From: Xanthomonas sp. XNM01 | Lineage (GTDB): Bacteria; Pseudomonadota; Gammaproteobacteria; Xanthomonadales; Xanthomonadaceae | Assembly (NCBI RefSeq): GCF_014851915.1 | Contig: NZ_JACVAP010000001.1 | Coordinates: forward strand, 310,001-374,000 | Direction: 5' to 3' | Length of the DNA stretch: 64,000 nt | Shown: in pieces, positions 1 through 12,823 of the stretch | Numbering within the stretch: the stretch's first letter is position 1 | Layout: the number at the start of each line of letters is the position of its first letter | Translations under genes and position numbers: made by a program | Notes under the pieces: generated by a model | Told to the model about the DNA's origin: nothing | The model's database searches: none | Seen by the model: the letters and a program-made list of their open reading frames with translations, nothing else

Positions 1-475
1 CGTTGGCGCCGCGCACGATCTGCACGTTTTCGTACAGGTCCAGGTTGAATGCCTGGCCGGCACCGGTGAAACCGCTGGTGCCGTCGACCTGCATGCCGTC
101 GATCCGGTAGTTGCCGATGGCGAAGCCGCGGGCGCGGTAGCTGGTGCGTCCGCCCAGGTCGGAGGACGCGGAGGTGATGCCCGGCGCGGCGGCCAGCACG
201 TCGTCCAGGGTCTGGATCTGCTGGTCGTCCAGCTGCTGTCGGGTCAGCACCGACACCGTCTGCGGCGTCTGCCGCAGGCTCAGCGACAGGCCGGTGGCGG
301 CGCGGCTGGCGGGCACGGTGTAGCTGTTCTGGCGTTCGCCATGGACCTCGAGCGCGTCCAGGTCGGTCGGCGAGCGCGCATCCAGCGCCTCGGCATGGAC
401 CTGGCCGGTGAGCGCCACCGCGATGGCGAGGCCCAGCCAGGACGGCCGGGGCAGGGAGGACGAGGGGGAGGACAT
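1..475 (-). CDS. TonB-dependent siderophore receptor, N-terminal part (cut by window edge)
   Basis: Outer-membrane TonB-dependent receptor for a ferric siderophore or similar iron chelate. Only about 158 residues are inside the window; the barrel lies beyond base 1. The protein begins at an ATG (473-475) with a signal peptide ending near VHA-EA. A plug domain follows: SLRQTPQTVSVLTRQQL, then LDDVLAAAPGI, RGFAIGNYRIDG and ENVQIVRGAN, which is the plug pattern of the FpvA/FhuE-like siderophore receptor family. No long N-terminal signalling extension of the FecA type is seen before the TonB-box area. It is transcribed away from metY. A Fur-box-like sequence lies 17-31 bases upstream of the ATG, so iron repression is likely. 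The ligand cannot be told from this part. Confidence 0.88.
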   Translation of the reverse strand, partial: MSSPSSSLPRPSWLGLAIAVALTGQVHAEALDARSPTDLDALEVHGERQNSYTVPASRAATGLSLSLRQTPQTVSVLTRQQLDDQQIQTLDDVLAAAPGITSASSDLGGRTSYRARGFAIGNYRIDGMQVDGTSGFTGAGQAFNLDLYENVQIVRGAN

Positions 476-491
476 GGCGCGCCTTTGGCAA

Positions 492-506
492 TGAGAGTTA
501 TTCGCA
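492..506. promoter_or_regulatory. Putative Fur box upstream of the siderophore receptor
   Basis: The 15-mer TGAGAGTTATTCGCA matches the 7-1-7 Fur consensus TGATAATNATTATCA at 10 of 14 defined positions. It sits just upstream of the receptor start on the minus strand, where an iron-responsive operator is expected. The match is by eye only. Confidence 0.5.
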
Positions 507-682
507 ACGGCGCGCATTCTATTTTTCCGGCACGGTCCGTCACGAAACCGCAGGTGTCGGTATGTAACGGAGTGTTGTTCCCTCATGCCGGCGCGTGGCG
601 ACCGTCATTCCCGCAGGTCATGAGGACCCGATGGCATGTCCGCGTAAGGTGGCCGCTCCATCCCGAGACGGAGTCCGACGAC

Positions 683-1969
683 GTGGCCGAACCGACCTGG
701 AAACCCGAGACCATCGCCGTGCATGGCGGCTATCGCCCCGATCCGACCACGCGCGCGGTCGCGGTGCCGATCTACCAGACCGTGGCCTACGCCTTCGACG
801 ACACCCAGCACGGCGCGGACCTGTTCGACCTGAAGGTGCAGGGCAACATCTACAGCCGGATCATGAATCCGACCAACGACGTGCTCGAGCAGCGCGTGGC
901 CGCGCTGGAAGGCGGCATCGGCGCGCTGGCGCTGGCGTCGGGCCAGGCCGCGGTGACCTACGCGATCCAGACCATCGCCGAGGCCGGCGACAACATCGTC
1001 TCCTCCAGCGCGCTGTACGGCGGCACCTACAACCTGTTCGCGCATACGCTGCCGCAGTTCGGCATCCAGACCCGCTTCGCCGACTACCGCGACCCCGATG
1101 CCTTCGCCGCGCTGATCGATGAACGCACCAAGGCCGTGTTCGTCGAGTCGATCGGCAACCCGCGCGGCAACATCACCGACATCCGCCGCGTCGCCGACAT
1201 CGCCCACGCGCATGGCGTGCCGCTGATCGTCGACAACACGGTGGCCACCCCGTACCTGCTGCGTCCGTTCGACCACGGCGCCGACATCGTCGTGCACTCG
1301 CTGACCAAGTACCTGGGCGGGCACGGCAACAGCATCGGTGGCGCGATCGTCGACTCCGGCCGCTTCCCGTGGGCGCAGCACAAGGCGCGGTTCCCGCGGC
1401 TCAACGAGCCCGATGTCAGCTACCACGGCGTGGTCTACACCGAGGCGCTGGGCGAGGCGGCCTACATCGGACGCGCGCGGGTGGTGCCGCTGCGCAACAC
1501 CGGTGCGGCGCTGTCGCCGTTCAACGCCTTCCTGATCCTGCAGGGCATCGAAACCCTGGCGCTGCGGCTGGACCGGATCAACGCCAACACGCTGGCCATC
1601 GCCAGCTGGCTGCAGCAGCACCCGAAGGTGGCCTGGGTGAACTACGCGGCGCTGCCGGACCACCCCGAACACGCGCTGGCCCAGCGCTACCTGCGCGGGC
1701 ACGGCTCGGGCGTGCTGACCTTCGGCCTGCCCGGCGGGCGCGCCGCCGGCGCGCGCTTCCTCGACGCGCTGCAGCTGTTCACCCGCCTGGTCAACATCGG
1801 CGACGCCAAGTCGCTGGCCACGCATCCGGCCTCGACCACGCACCGCCAGCTCTCACCCGAGGAACTGGCCGCCACCGGCGTCAGCGAGGACACGGTGCGG
1901 CTGTCGGTCGGCATCGAGCACATCGACGACCTGATCGCCGATCTGGAACAGGCACTGGCCGGCGCCTGA
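683..1969 (+). CDS. metY: O-acetylhomoserine sulfhydrylase / aminocarboxypropyltransferase (MetY type)
   Basis: PLP enzyme of the Cys/Met metabolism family that makes homocysteine from O-acetylhomoserine and sulfide in the cytoplasm. With the chosen GTG start (683; GGAG 9 bases upstream) it is 428 residues, the usual length for MetY. It opens with the typical WKPETIAVHGGY block. Further blocks are YSRIMNPTND, SGQAAVTYAI (phosphate-binding region), the substrate loop SSSALYGGTYNLF, and the Schiff-base lysine in HSLTKYLGGHGNSIGG near residue 209. The C-terminal part has VNIGDAKSLATHPASTTH and SVGIEHIDDLIADLEQAL. The reading frame stays open upstream to 341, but that part overlaps the divergent receptor gene and does not look like MetY. 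No other methionine gene is adjacent. Confidence 0.93.
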   Translation: MAEPTWKPETIAVHGGYRPDPTTRAVAVPIYQTVAYAFDDTQHGADLFDLKVQGNIYSRIMNPTNDVLEQRVAALEGGIGALALASGQAAVTYAIQTIAEAGDNIVSSSALYGGTYNLFAHTLPQFGIQTRFADYRDPDAFAALIDERTKAVFVESIGNPRGNITDIRRVADIAHAHGVPLIVDNTVATPYLLRPFDHGADIVVHSLTKYLGGHGNSIGGAIVDSGRFPWAQHKARFPRLNEPDVSYHGVVYTEALGEAAYIGRARVVPLRNTGAALSPFNAFLILQGIETLALRLDRINANTLAIASWLQQHPKVAWVNYAALPDHPEHALAQRYLRGHGSGVLTFGLPGGRAAGARFLDALQLFTRLVNIGDAKSLATHPASTTHRQLSPEELAATGVSEDTVRLSVGIEHIDDLIADLEQALAGA

Positions 1970-2220
1970 GCGGGCGATGACAGCCGCCGGCGCGTGGCCG
2001 GGTCCACCACGCGCAGGCGGCTCGACCGCCATCGCAGTTACGCGGGTGTCCGGTCATCCGCGGCCGCTGCCGGTGCGAGGTGTCCGGACCTGCGTATCGG
2101 CGCGCAGGCCGTGGCGCCACCAGCGTGGCGATCGGCGGACCCTGCCGGCTCCACGCGGCGCCGGAGCGTGCCGGACGCCGGTGGCAGCCGGTGCGCGGGC
2201 GAGGCGGCGCCCCTTCGAGG

Positions 2221-3435
2221 TCAGGCCTTGCGGCCGAAGCCGAACAGGTCCTTCAGCGGGTGCGGGCGGCGTTCGATCGTCGCCCGCAGCAGCTGCGCGC
2301 CGATCGCCGAGTAGGTGATGCCGTTGCCGCCATAGGCCATCGCGAACAGCACCCGCGGTCCCCACTGCGGGTGCGCACCGAACCACGGCAGGCCGTCGGC
2401 GGTTTCGGCGAAGGTGCCGGCCCAGGCGAAGTCCGGTTCCAGCGGCAGCTCCGGGAACAGCCCGTTCGCCCGGCGGGCCAGCGTCTTCGCCTTGTCCATC
2501 ACCTTGCGGTCGCGGCGTGCGGGGATGTCGATCGCGTCGTCCTCGCCACCGACCAGCAGCCGGCCTTCGTCGGTGCTGCGGATGTACAGGTACGGGCGCG
2601 CGGTTTCCCACAGCAGCGTGCGCGTCATCCAGGCGGGCATCGCGTCGTGCAGCGGCCGGGTCACGAAGGCGTAGCTGCTGCGGTTGCGCGCGACCGGCCT
2701 GGCCAGCCAGCGCTGGGTCTCGTAGCCGCAGGCCATGACCACATGGCGGGCGCGGATCCGGGTGCCGCCGGCCAGGCGCACCTGCACATCGCGCGTGCGC
2801 GGTTCCAGATACTCGACTTCGACGTGGTCGGCCACCTGGCTGCCACCGCGGTGCAGTTGCAGCGCCAGCTGCTGGGCCAGCCGGTAGGGATCGACCCGCG
2901 CGCCGAGCCGGCTCAGCAGCGCGGCCGGCGCATGGAAGCCGAAGCGCGTCTGGAGCTCGGCCGCGTCGAGCAGGTCGACCTCGATCCCGTGCCTGCGCCG
3001 CATCGCGCCCTCGCGGCGCAGGCGGCCCACATGCCAGCGGCGGCTGGCGTAGTACAGGCTGGAGCACGACCGGTGGCCGACCTTCCGGCCCAGTGCGCCG
3101 ATGCGCTCGTGCAGCCACGGCAGGGCGTCGGCGCAGGCGCGGTAGGCCAGGACCGCGGCGTCCTCGCCGTGGCGCCTGGCCAGCTCGGTCATGTGGGTGT
3201 CGATCTCGTACTGCAGCAGCGCGGTGCTGGCGGCGGTGCTGCCCCAGCCGATGTCGCGCTGCTCCACCAGCAGCACGTCGTGACCATGCCGGGCCAGTTC
3301 GTCGGCGATGAGGGTGCCGGTGATGCCTCCGCCGACGACGAGCACGTCGCAGGTGCGGTCCGAGGTCAGGGGCGGCAGCGGCGGCAGCAGGCCGTCGCAC
3401 AACGCCCAGTAGGGGTATCCGCTCTTGAGATCCAT
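2221..3435 (-). CDS. NAD(P)/FAD-dependent oxidoreductase, DAO family
   Basis: Flavin oxidoreductase of the D-amino-acid oxidase (DAO) superfamily, 404 residues, probably cytoplasmic. The FAD-binding Rossmann motif DVLVVGGGITGTLIADELARH lies near residue 30. It is followed by the GWGSTAASTALLQYE loop typical of the family, in which a flavin-linked residue may sit. A C-terminal FAD-contact motif is seen in WAGTFAETADGLPWFG and AMAYGGNGITYSAIGAQLL. Related proteins in proteobacteria are annotated as glycine/D-amino acid or gamma-glutamylputrescine oxidase-like; the true substrate cannot be told. There is no Rieske extension and no signal peptide. It lies 57 bases upstream of nothing co-directional except ybaL, which is transcribed toward it and may be in the same unit. 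Confidence 0.85.
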   Translation of the reverse strand: MDLKSGYPYWALCDGLLPPLPPLTSDRTCDVLVVGGGITGTLIADELARHGHDVLLVEQRDIGWGSTAASTALLQYEIDTHMTELARRHGEDAAVLAYRACADALPWLHERIGALGRKVGHRSCSSLYYASRRWHVGRLRREGAMRRRHGIEVDLLDAAELQTRFGFHAPAALLSRLGARVDPYRLAQQLALQLHRGGSQVADHVEVEYLEPRTRDVQVRLAGGTRIRARHVVMACGYETQRWLARPVARNRSSYAFVTRPLHDAMPAWMTRTLLWETARPYLYIRSTDEGRLLVGGEDDAIDIPARRDRKVMDKAKTLARRANGLFPELPLEPDFAWAGTFAETADGLPWFGAHPQWGPRVLFAMAYGGNGITYSAIGAQLLRATIERRPHPLKDLFGFGRKA

Positions 3436-3492
3436 GGCGGGGGAAGGTGCCGGTGCACGGGCGAGGCCGCCGTGAAGACCTTCCGGCCGCGG

Positions 3493-5205
3493 TCAGACCG
3501 GCGGGATCGCGAAGTCCTTGCCCGGGTAGCGGAACGCCGGCGCCGACATGACCATCTCGGCCAGCGAATAGGCCAGCTCGCGCTCGGCCATCACCGCGCC
3601 GTCGGCGCCGTGCGACAGCAGGTGCCGCACTTCGGCATCGCTGTGCGCCCGCGCCAGCACCGTCAGCGACGGGTTGAGCGCGCGCAGCTTGGCGATCGCC
3701 TCGCCGGCTTCCAGCGGCTGCGGGATCGCCAGTACCGCGATGCTCGCCGATTCGGGCTGCGCCTCGATCAGCACCTTGTCCGAGGCCGCGTTGCCGCGGA
3801 TGCCGGCGATGCCGGCCGCGTGCGCGCGCTCGATGTGTTCCTTGGTGCTGTCGATCACCACCACCTGCAGGCCGCGCTCGCGCAGCACGCCGGCCAGCTC
3901 GCTGCCGACCCGGCCGTAGCCGACGATGATCGCGTGGTTGCCCGGCACCAGCGCCGGGCCCGGCGGCGGCTCCGGCTCGGCGGCCACCGGATGCGCGGCC
4001 TCCTGCCTGGCCTGCCAGCGGTCCAGCCAGCCGAACAGGAACGGGTTGGCGATGATCGAGATCAGCGCGCCGGCCAGGATCAGGTCGCGTCCTTCCGGCG
4101 GCAGGATCAGCAGGTCCACGCCCAGGCCGGCCAGGATGAAGGAGAACTCGCCGATCTGCGCCAGGCTCATCGAGATCGTCAGCGCGGTGCCGGTGGCATG
4201 CCGGAACGCGCGCACGATGAAGAACGCGGCCACCGACTTGCCCAGCACGATGATCAGCACCGTCACCAGCACCTGCCACGGGTGGGTCAGCAGGATGTGC
4301 GGATCGAACAGCATGCCGACCGAGACGAAGAACAGCACCGCGAACGCGTCGCGCAGCGGCAGCGAATCGTTGGCCGCCTTGTGGCTGAGCTCGGATTCGT
4401 TGAGCAGCATGCCGGCGAAGAACGCGCCCAGCGCGAACGAGACGCCGAACAGCGCGGCCGAGCCGAATGCCACGCCCAGCGCGATCGCCAGCACCGACAG
4501 CGTGAACAGCTCGCGCGACCCCATGCCGGCGACCTTCTCCAGCGTCCACGGGATCACCCGGCGGCCGACGATCAGCATCACCGCCACGAACAGGCTCACC
4601 TGCAGCAGGGTCCAGCCCAGCGTGGCGAGGATGCCGGCCAGGCTGCTGTCGCCGGTGCTGCCATCGGCCGCGCCGTCGCCCAGCACCGAGGCCAGCGCCG
4701 GCAGCAGCACCAGCGCCAGCACCATCACCAGGTCCTCGACGATCAGCCAGCCGACCGCGATCTTGCCGCGCTGGGTGTCGAGCAGGCGCCGCTCCTCCAT
4801 CGCCCGCAGCAGCACCACGGTACTTGCCACCGACAGCGCCAGGCCGAACACGAAGCCATGCAGCATCGGCCAGTCCATCGCCCAGGCCAGGCCCATGCCC
4901 ATCAGCGTGGCCACGGTGATCTGGGTGATCGCGCCGGGGATGGCGATCGCCTTGACCTTGAGCAGGTCCTCCAGCGAGAAGTGCAGGCCGACGCCGAACA
5001 TCAGCAGCATCACGCCGATCTCGGCCAGCTGGTTGGCCAGTTCCTGGTCGGCGACGAAGCCGGGCGTGAACGGGCCGACGCAGATGCCTGCAAGCAGATA
5101 GCCCACCAGCGGCGACAGACGCAGCTTGTTGGCCAGGGCACCCAGCACGAAGGCCAGGGCCAGGCCGACTGCGACGATGTCGATCAGGCTGGTGTCATGA
5201 TGCAT
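3493..5205 (-). CDS. ybaL: YbaL-type cation:proton antiporter (CPA2) with RCK domain
   Basis: Inner-membrane monovalent cation:proton antiporter of the CPA2 family (KefB/YbaL/RosB branch). The first about 390 residues form the multi-pass exchanger domain: MHHDTSLIDIVAVGLALAFV, then LVGYLLAGICVGPFTPGFVA, LMFGVGLHFSLEDLL, ASTVVLLRAMEERRLL and GAFFAGMLLNESELSHKA. The cytoplasmic C-terminus carries a TrkA-N/RCK nucleotide-binding domain starting at HAIIVGYGRVGSELAGVL. The order and these blocks match E. coli YbaL closely. The ATG at 5203-5205 was chosen because YbaL proteins begin MHH; the upstream in-frame stretch is low-quality sequence. At 570 residues it is a normal length. It may be cotranscribed with the downstream oxidoreductase (57-base gap). 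Confidence 0.93.
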   Translation of the reverse strand: MHHDTSLIDIVAVGLALAFVLGALANKLRLSPLVGYLLAGICVGPFTPGFVADQELANQLAEIGVMLLMFGVGLHFSLEDLLKVKAIAIPGAITQITVATLMGMGLAWAMDWPMLHGFVFGLALSVASTVVLLRAMEERRLLDTQRGKIAVGWLIVEDLVMVLALVLLPALASVLGDGAADGSTGDSSLAGILATLGWTLLQVSLFVAVMLIVGRRVIPWTLEKVAGMGSRELFTLSVLAIALGVAFGSAALFGVSFALGAFFAGMLLNESELSHKAANDSLPLRDAFAVLFFVSVGMLFDPHILLTHPWQVLVTVLIIVLGKSVAAFFIVRAFRHATGTALTISMSLAQIGEFSFILAGLGVDLLILPPEGRDLILAGALISIIANPFLFGWLDRWQARQEAAHPVAAEPEPPPGPALVPGNHAIIVGYGRVGSELAGVLRERGLQVVVIDSTKEHIERAHAAGIAGIRGNAASDKVLIEAQPESASIAVLAIPQPLEAGEAIAKLRALNPSLTVLARAHSDAEVRHLLSHGADGAVMAERELAYSLAEMVMSAPAFRYPGKDFAIPPV

Positions 5206-5365
5206 CTGCGATCGCGGTTCCCTTGCGTGAAGACGGCAGTTTCGCCGATCGGGCGTGCCGGCGGCAAACCCGATCCGGCCCGATGCGCCGCGCACGGGCG
5301 CCTGCGCGGCGTGGCTGTCCCGTGCTGTCGCAGGGACATCCCGCCGCTGGCAGGGCGGATGGAAA

Positions 5366-5388
5366 GACACCCCGCAGCGCGGGGTGTC
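5366..5388 (-). terminator. Rho-independent-type terminator of the TonB receptor gene
   Basis: A perfect 10-bp stem, GACACCCCGC pairing with GCGGGGTGTC, encloses a 3-base loop. Read on the minus strand it is followed by TTTCC. It lies 28 bases past the stop codon of the receptor gene at 5417. Confidence 0.75.
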
Positions 5389-5416
5389 CGGGAGGTCGGC
5401 GTGACGGCGGCCGCGC

Positions 5417-7792
<2,376 letters not shown>

Positions 7793-7897
7793 GCGGATCT
7801 CCATGGAACGGGGGACGTCCGGGCGCGGCGGGCCGGACGGACAGGCTGCCGACGGTCTGCCTGCAGCGGAAGCTTGGGCCGCGGCGTCGTGGGCACC

Positions 7898-7925
7898 CTG
7901 TCAATTATTCGTTAACCGCTACAAT
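7898..7925 (+). promoter_or_regulatory. Putative sigma-70 promoter of yheS
   Basis: CTGTCA (7898-7903; 4/6 of the -35 consensus), a 16-base spacer and TACAAT (7920-7925; 5/6 of the -10) lie 58 bases upstream of the yheS ATG. The stretch is conspicuously AT-rich in a GC-rich region. Confidence 0.5.
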
Positions 7926-7982
7926 GGCGTCGCAGGACGCCTCCGCATCTGCATATTCCCGAACGTCATAAGCCCGGTCCCG

Positions 7983-9845
<1,863 letters not shown>

Positions 9846-9890
9846 TCGCCGCTGTTTCAGCTTCCAGATGTGTCTGACGAGTCCGGCTGC

Positions 9891-10763
9891 TCAACCTTCG
9901 CCACAACGCTCCACCAGCCAGCTGCGGAAACTGCGCATCGCTGCGGTTTCCGCCCGTGAGCGCAGCCGCGTGAGCCAGTAGCGGCCGACATCGACCTGGG
10001 CGTCGAACGGGCGCAGCAGGCGGCCGCTGGCCAGGTCGCGCTCGAACATCGCCAGCGGCAGCAGCGCCACGCCGACCCCCGCCGCGGCGGCATCGGCCAG
10101 GGCAAGCGATGAGTCGAACACATGGCCACGCGCGTTCAAGGCGGGAATGCCGGCCGCCGCGGACCAGCGCACCCATTCGTCCTGCCGGAACGAGCGCAGC
10201 AGCACCGCACCGGTGAGGTCGCGCGGATGCTGCAGGCGTGCGGCAAGCGCGGGCGCGCAGGCGGGCGAGAGCGGTGCGGCTGCCAGCTCGGTCGCCTCCA
10301 GCCCGGCCCATTGGCCATCGCCGAAGCGGATGGCCAGCTCCATGCCATCGCCGGCCTGCTCGATGCGGTTGTTGTGGGTCTGCACGCGCAGATCGATGCC
10401 CGGGTGCGACTGCGCGAAATCCTGCAGCCGCGGCAGCAGGAAACCCGTGGCGAAGGTGCCGACCACGCCGACCGTGAGCGCTTCGCGGAAACGCCCGCCT
10501 TCCACGCGATCCAGCGCCGCGCTGATGCGGTCGAAGGCCGCGCTCAGCTCCGGCGCCAGCGCTGCGCCTTCCTCGGTCAGGGCCACACCGCGCGGCAGGC
10601 GGTGGAACAGGGTCAGACCCAGGCGCTCCTCCAGCTGGCGGATCTGGTGGCTCAGCGCGGCCTGGCTGACATGCAGCTCCAGCGCCGCGCGGGTCAGGTT
10701 CTGGTGGCGCGCGGCGGCCTCGAAGGCACGCAGGGCATTGAGCGGGAGCTGGGTGCGAAGCAT
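9891..10763 (-). CDS. ampR: AmpR, LysR-type regulator of beta-lactamase expression
   Basis: LysR-family transcription factor of 290 residues that in its family responds to muropeptides and UDP-MurNAc-pentapeptide during beta-lactam stress. The N-terminal helix-turn-helix is LNALRAFEAAARHQNLTRAA. The effector domain has the AmpR-specific blocks GVVGTFATGFLLPRLQDF, THNNRIEQAGDGMELAIRFG, LLRSFRQDEWVRW, FDSSLALADAAAAGVGVALL and YWLTRLRSRAETAAMRSF, which line up with Enterobacter and Stenotrophomonas AmpR better than with GcvA. It is divergent from the L1-like gene with 106 bases between start codons, the classic ampR/bla arrangement. It should activate the bla genes on induction and repress itself. 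An inverted repeat just upstream of its start is the likely binding site. Confidence 0.92.
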   Translation of the reverse strand: MLRTQLPLNALRAFEAAARHQNLTRAALELHVSQAALSHQIRQLEERLGLTLFHRLPRGVALTEEGAALAPELSAAFDRISAALDRVEGGRFREALTVGVVGTFATGFLLPRLQDFAQSHPGIDLRVQTHNNRIEQAGDGMELAIRFGDGQWAGLEATELAAAPLSPACAPALAARLQHPRDLTGAVLLRSFRQDEWVRWSAAAGIPALNARGHVFDSSLALADAAAAGVGVALLPLAMFERDLASGRLLRPFDAQVDVGRYWLTRLRSRAETAAMRSFRSWLVERCGEG

Positions 10764-10769
10764 GTCGAA

Positions 10770-10788
10770 CCATAAGTTCTTCTCATGG
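10770..10788. promoter_or_regulatory. Putative AmpR operator between ampR and the bla genes
   Basis: CCATAAG-TTCTT-CTCATGG is a 7+7 inverted repeat with one mismatch. It contains a T-N11-A core (T10773, A10785), the LysR-type binding signature. It is 7 bases from the ampR start codon and 82 from the L1-like start, so it could serve both directions. The assignment is inference from position and symmetry. Confidence 0.55.
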
Positions 10789-10857
10789 CTCGGATCAAAT
10801 CTCCGCGATGGTGGCGGGCGTCGCTGCTTGGGAGCATGTGGCTCCCCGGAAGACTGA

Positions 10858-11760
<903 letters not shown>

Positions 11761-11819
11761 TCGACCATCACGCTGCGACGCCGACCAATCGGAAATGCAG
11801 CACATCTTGGGAGGATGCA

Positions 11820-12716
11820 GTGAAACGACGTGACTTCATGCGGATCGGTGGCCTGGCGCTTGCGGCGCTTGGTCATGGCGCTGCCTGGTCAAGATCGCTG
11901 TCCGCGCAAGGCCGGTTCGACCAGGCCGGCCTGCGCCATGGACTGAAGCAGATCGAGGCACAAAGCCAGGGACGCCTGGGTGTGACCCTGCTGGACACCG
12001 GCAGCGGGCAACGCGCGGGCTGGCGCCAGGACGAACGCTTCCCGATGTGCAGCACCTTCAAGGCGGTGCTGTCGGCGACGGTGCTGGGGCACGCTGCGCG
12101 CGGTGCGCTGTCGCTGGACCAGCGCGTGCCCGTGCGTGCCGGCGACCTGCTGGCGCATGCGCCGGTGACGCGGCGCCATGCCGGCAAGGACATGACCGTG
12201 CGCGACCTGTGCCACGCCACGATGACCACCAGCGACAACACCGCCGCCAACCTGCTCCTCGGCGTGCTGGGAGGGCCGCCGGCGGTGACCGCGTTCCTGC
12301 GTGCGCATGGCGACCCGGTGACCCGCAACGACCGCACCGAGCCGGAGATGAACCGGTTCGCACCCGGCGACGCGCGCGATACCACCAGCCCCGCGGCGAT
12401 GGCCGACAGCCTGCAGCGCTTCGTGCTCGGCGACGCGCTGCCTCCGGCAGCGCGCCAGCAGCTCGCGGACTGGATGATCGACAACCAGACCGGCGATGCC
12501 TGCCTGCGCGCCGGGCTGGGCCCGCGCTGGCGGGTGGGCGACAAGACCGGCAGCAACGGCGTGGACACCCGCAACGACATCGCGGTGCTGTGGCCGCTGG
12601 ACGGTGGCGCACCGTGGGTGCTGACCGCCTACCTGCAGGGTGCGGGCGGCGACAGCGCGCAGCGCGATGCGGTGCTGGCCCGGGTGGGCGCGCTGGCCGA
12701 GCGGATGATCGGCTGA
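11820..12716 (+). CDS. L2-like class A beta-lactamase with Tat signal
   Basis: Serine beta-lactamase of the inducible L2 group, 298 residues from a GTG start with GGGAGG five bases upstream. The twin-arginine leader KRRDFMRIGGLALAALG indicates Tat export to the periplasm, as for L2. Catalytic motifs: S78-T-F-K81, S138-D139-N140, E174 in RTEPEMN, and K242-T-G in VGDKTGSNG. Blocks LLDTGSGQR, DERFPMCSTFK, LAHAPVTRRHAGKDMTVRDL and DNQTGDACLRAGLG are nearly those of Stenotrophomonas L2. L2 enzymes hydrolyse penicillins, cephalosporins and monobactams. It lies 59 bases after the B3 enzyme on the same strand with no terminator-like hairpin between, so both probably share one AmpR-dependent transcript. 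Confidence 0.95.
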   Translation: MKRRDFMRIGGLALAALGHGAAWSRSLSAQGRFDQAGLRHGLKQIEAQSQGRLGVTLLDTGSGQRAGWRQDERFPMCSTFKAVLSATVLGHAARGALSLDQRVPVRAGDLLAHAPVTRRHAGKDMTVRDLCHATMTTSDNTAANLLLGVLGGPPAVTAFLRAHGDPVTRNDRTEPEMNRFAPGDARDTTSPAAMADSLQRFVLGDALPPAARQQLADWMIDNQTGDACLRAGLGPRWRVGDKTGSNGVDTRNDIAVLWPLDGGAPWVLTAYLQGAGGDSAQRDAVLARVGALAERMIG

Positions 12717-12823
12717 GCGCGCCCGCCGCATCGGCCGCCGCGCACGCCCGTGCAGCACCGGACCCGGTTCCAGGCACTGCCGCGCGCGCCAGCTGGCATG
12801 CGGGCAAGCGGCCGGTTCGCGGC

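Noticed and set aside
15-475. Reading the left-edge gene as an energy-transducing FecA-type receptor with signalling domain
   Set aside because: The plug begins about 50 residues after the signal peptide, leaving no room for the 80-residue signalling domain.
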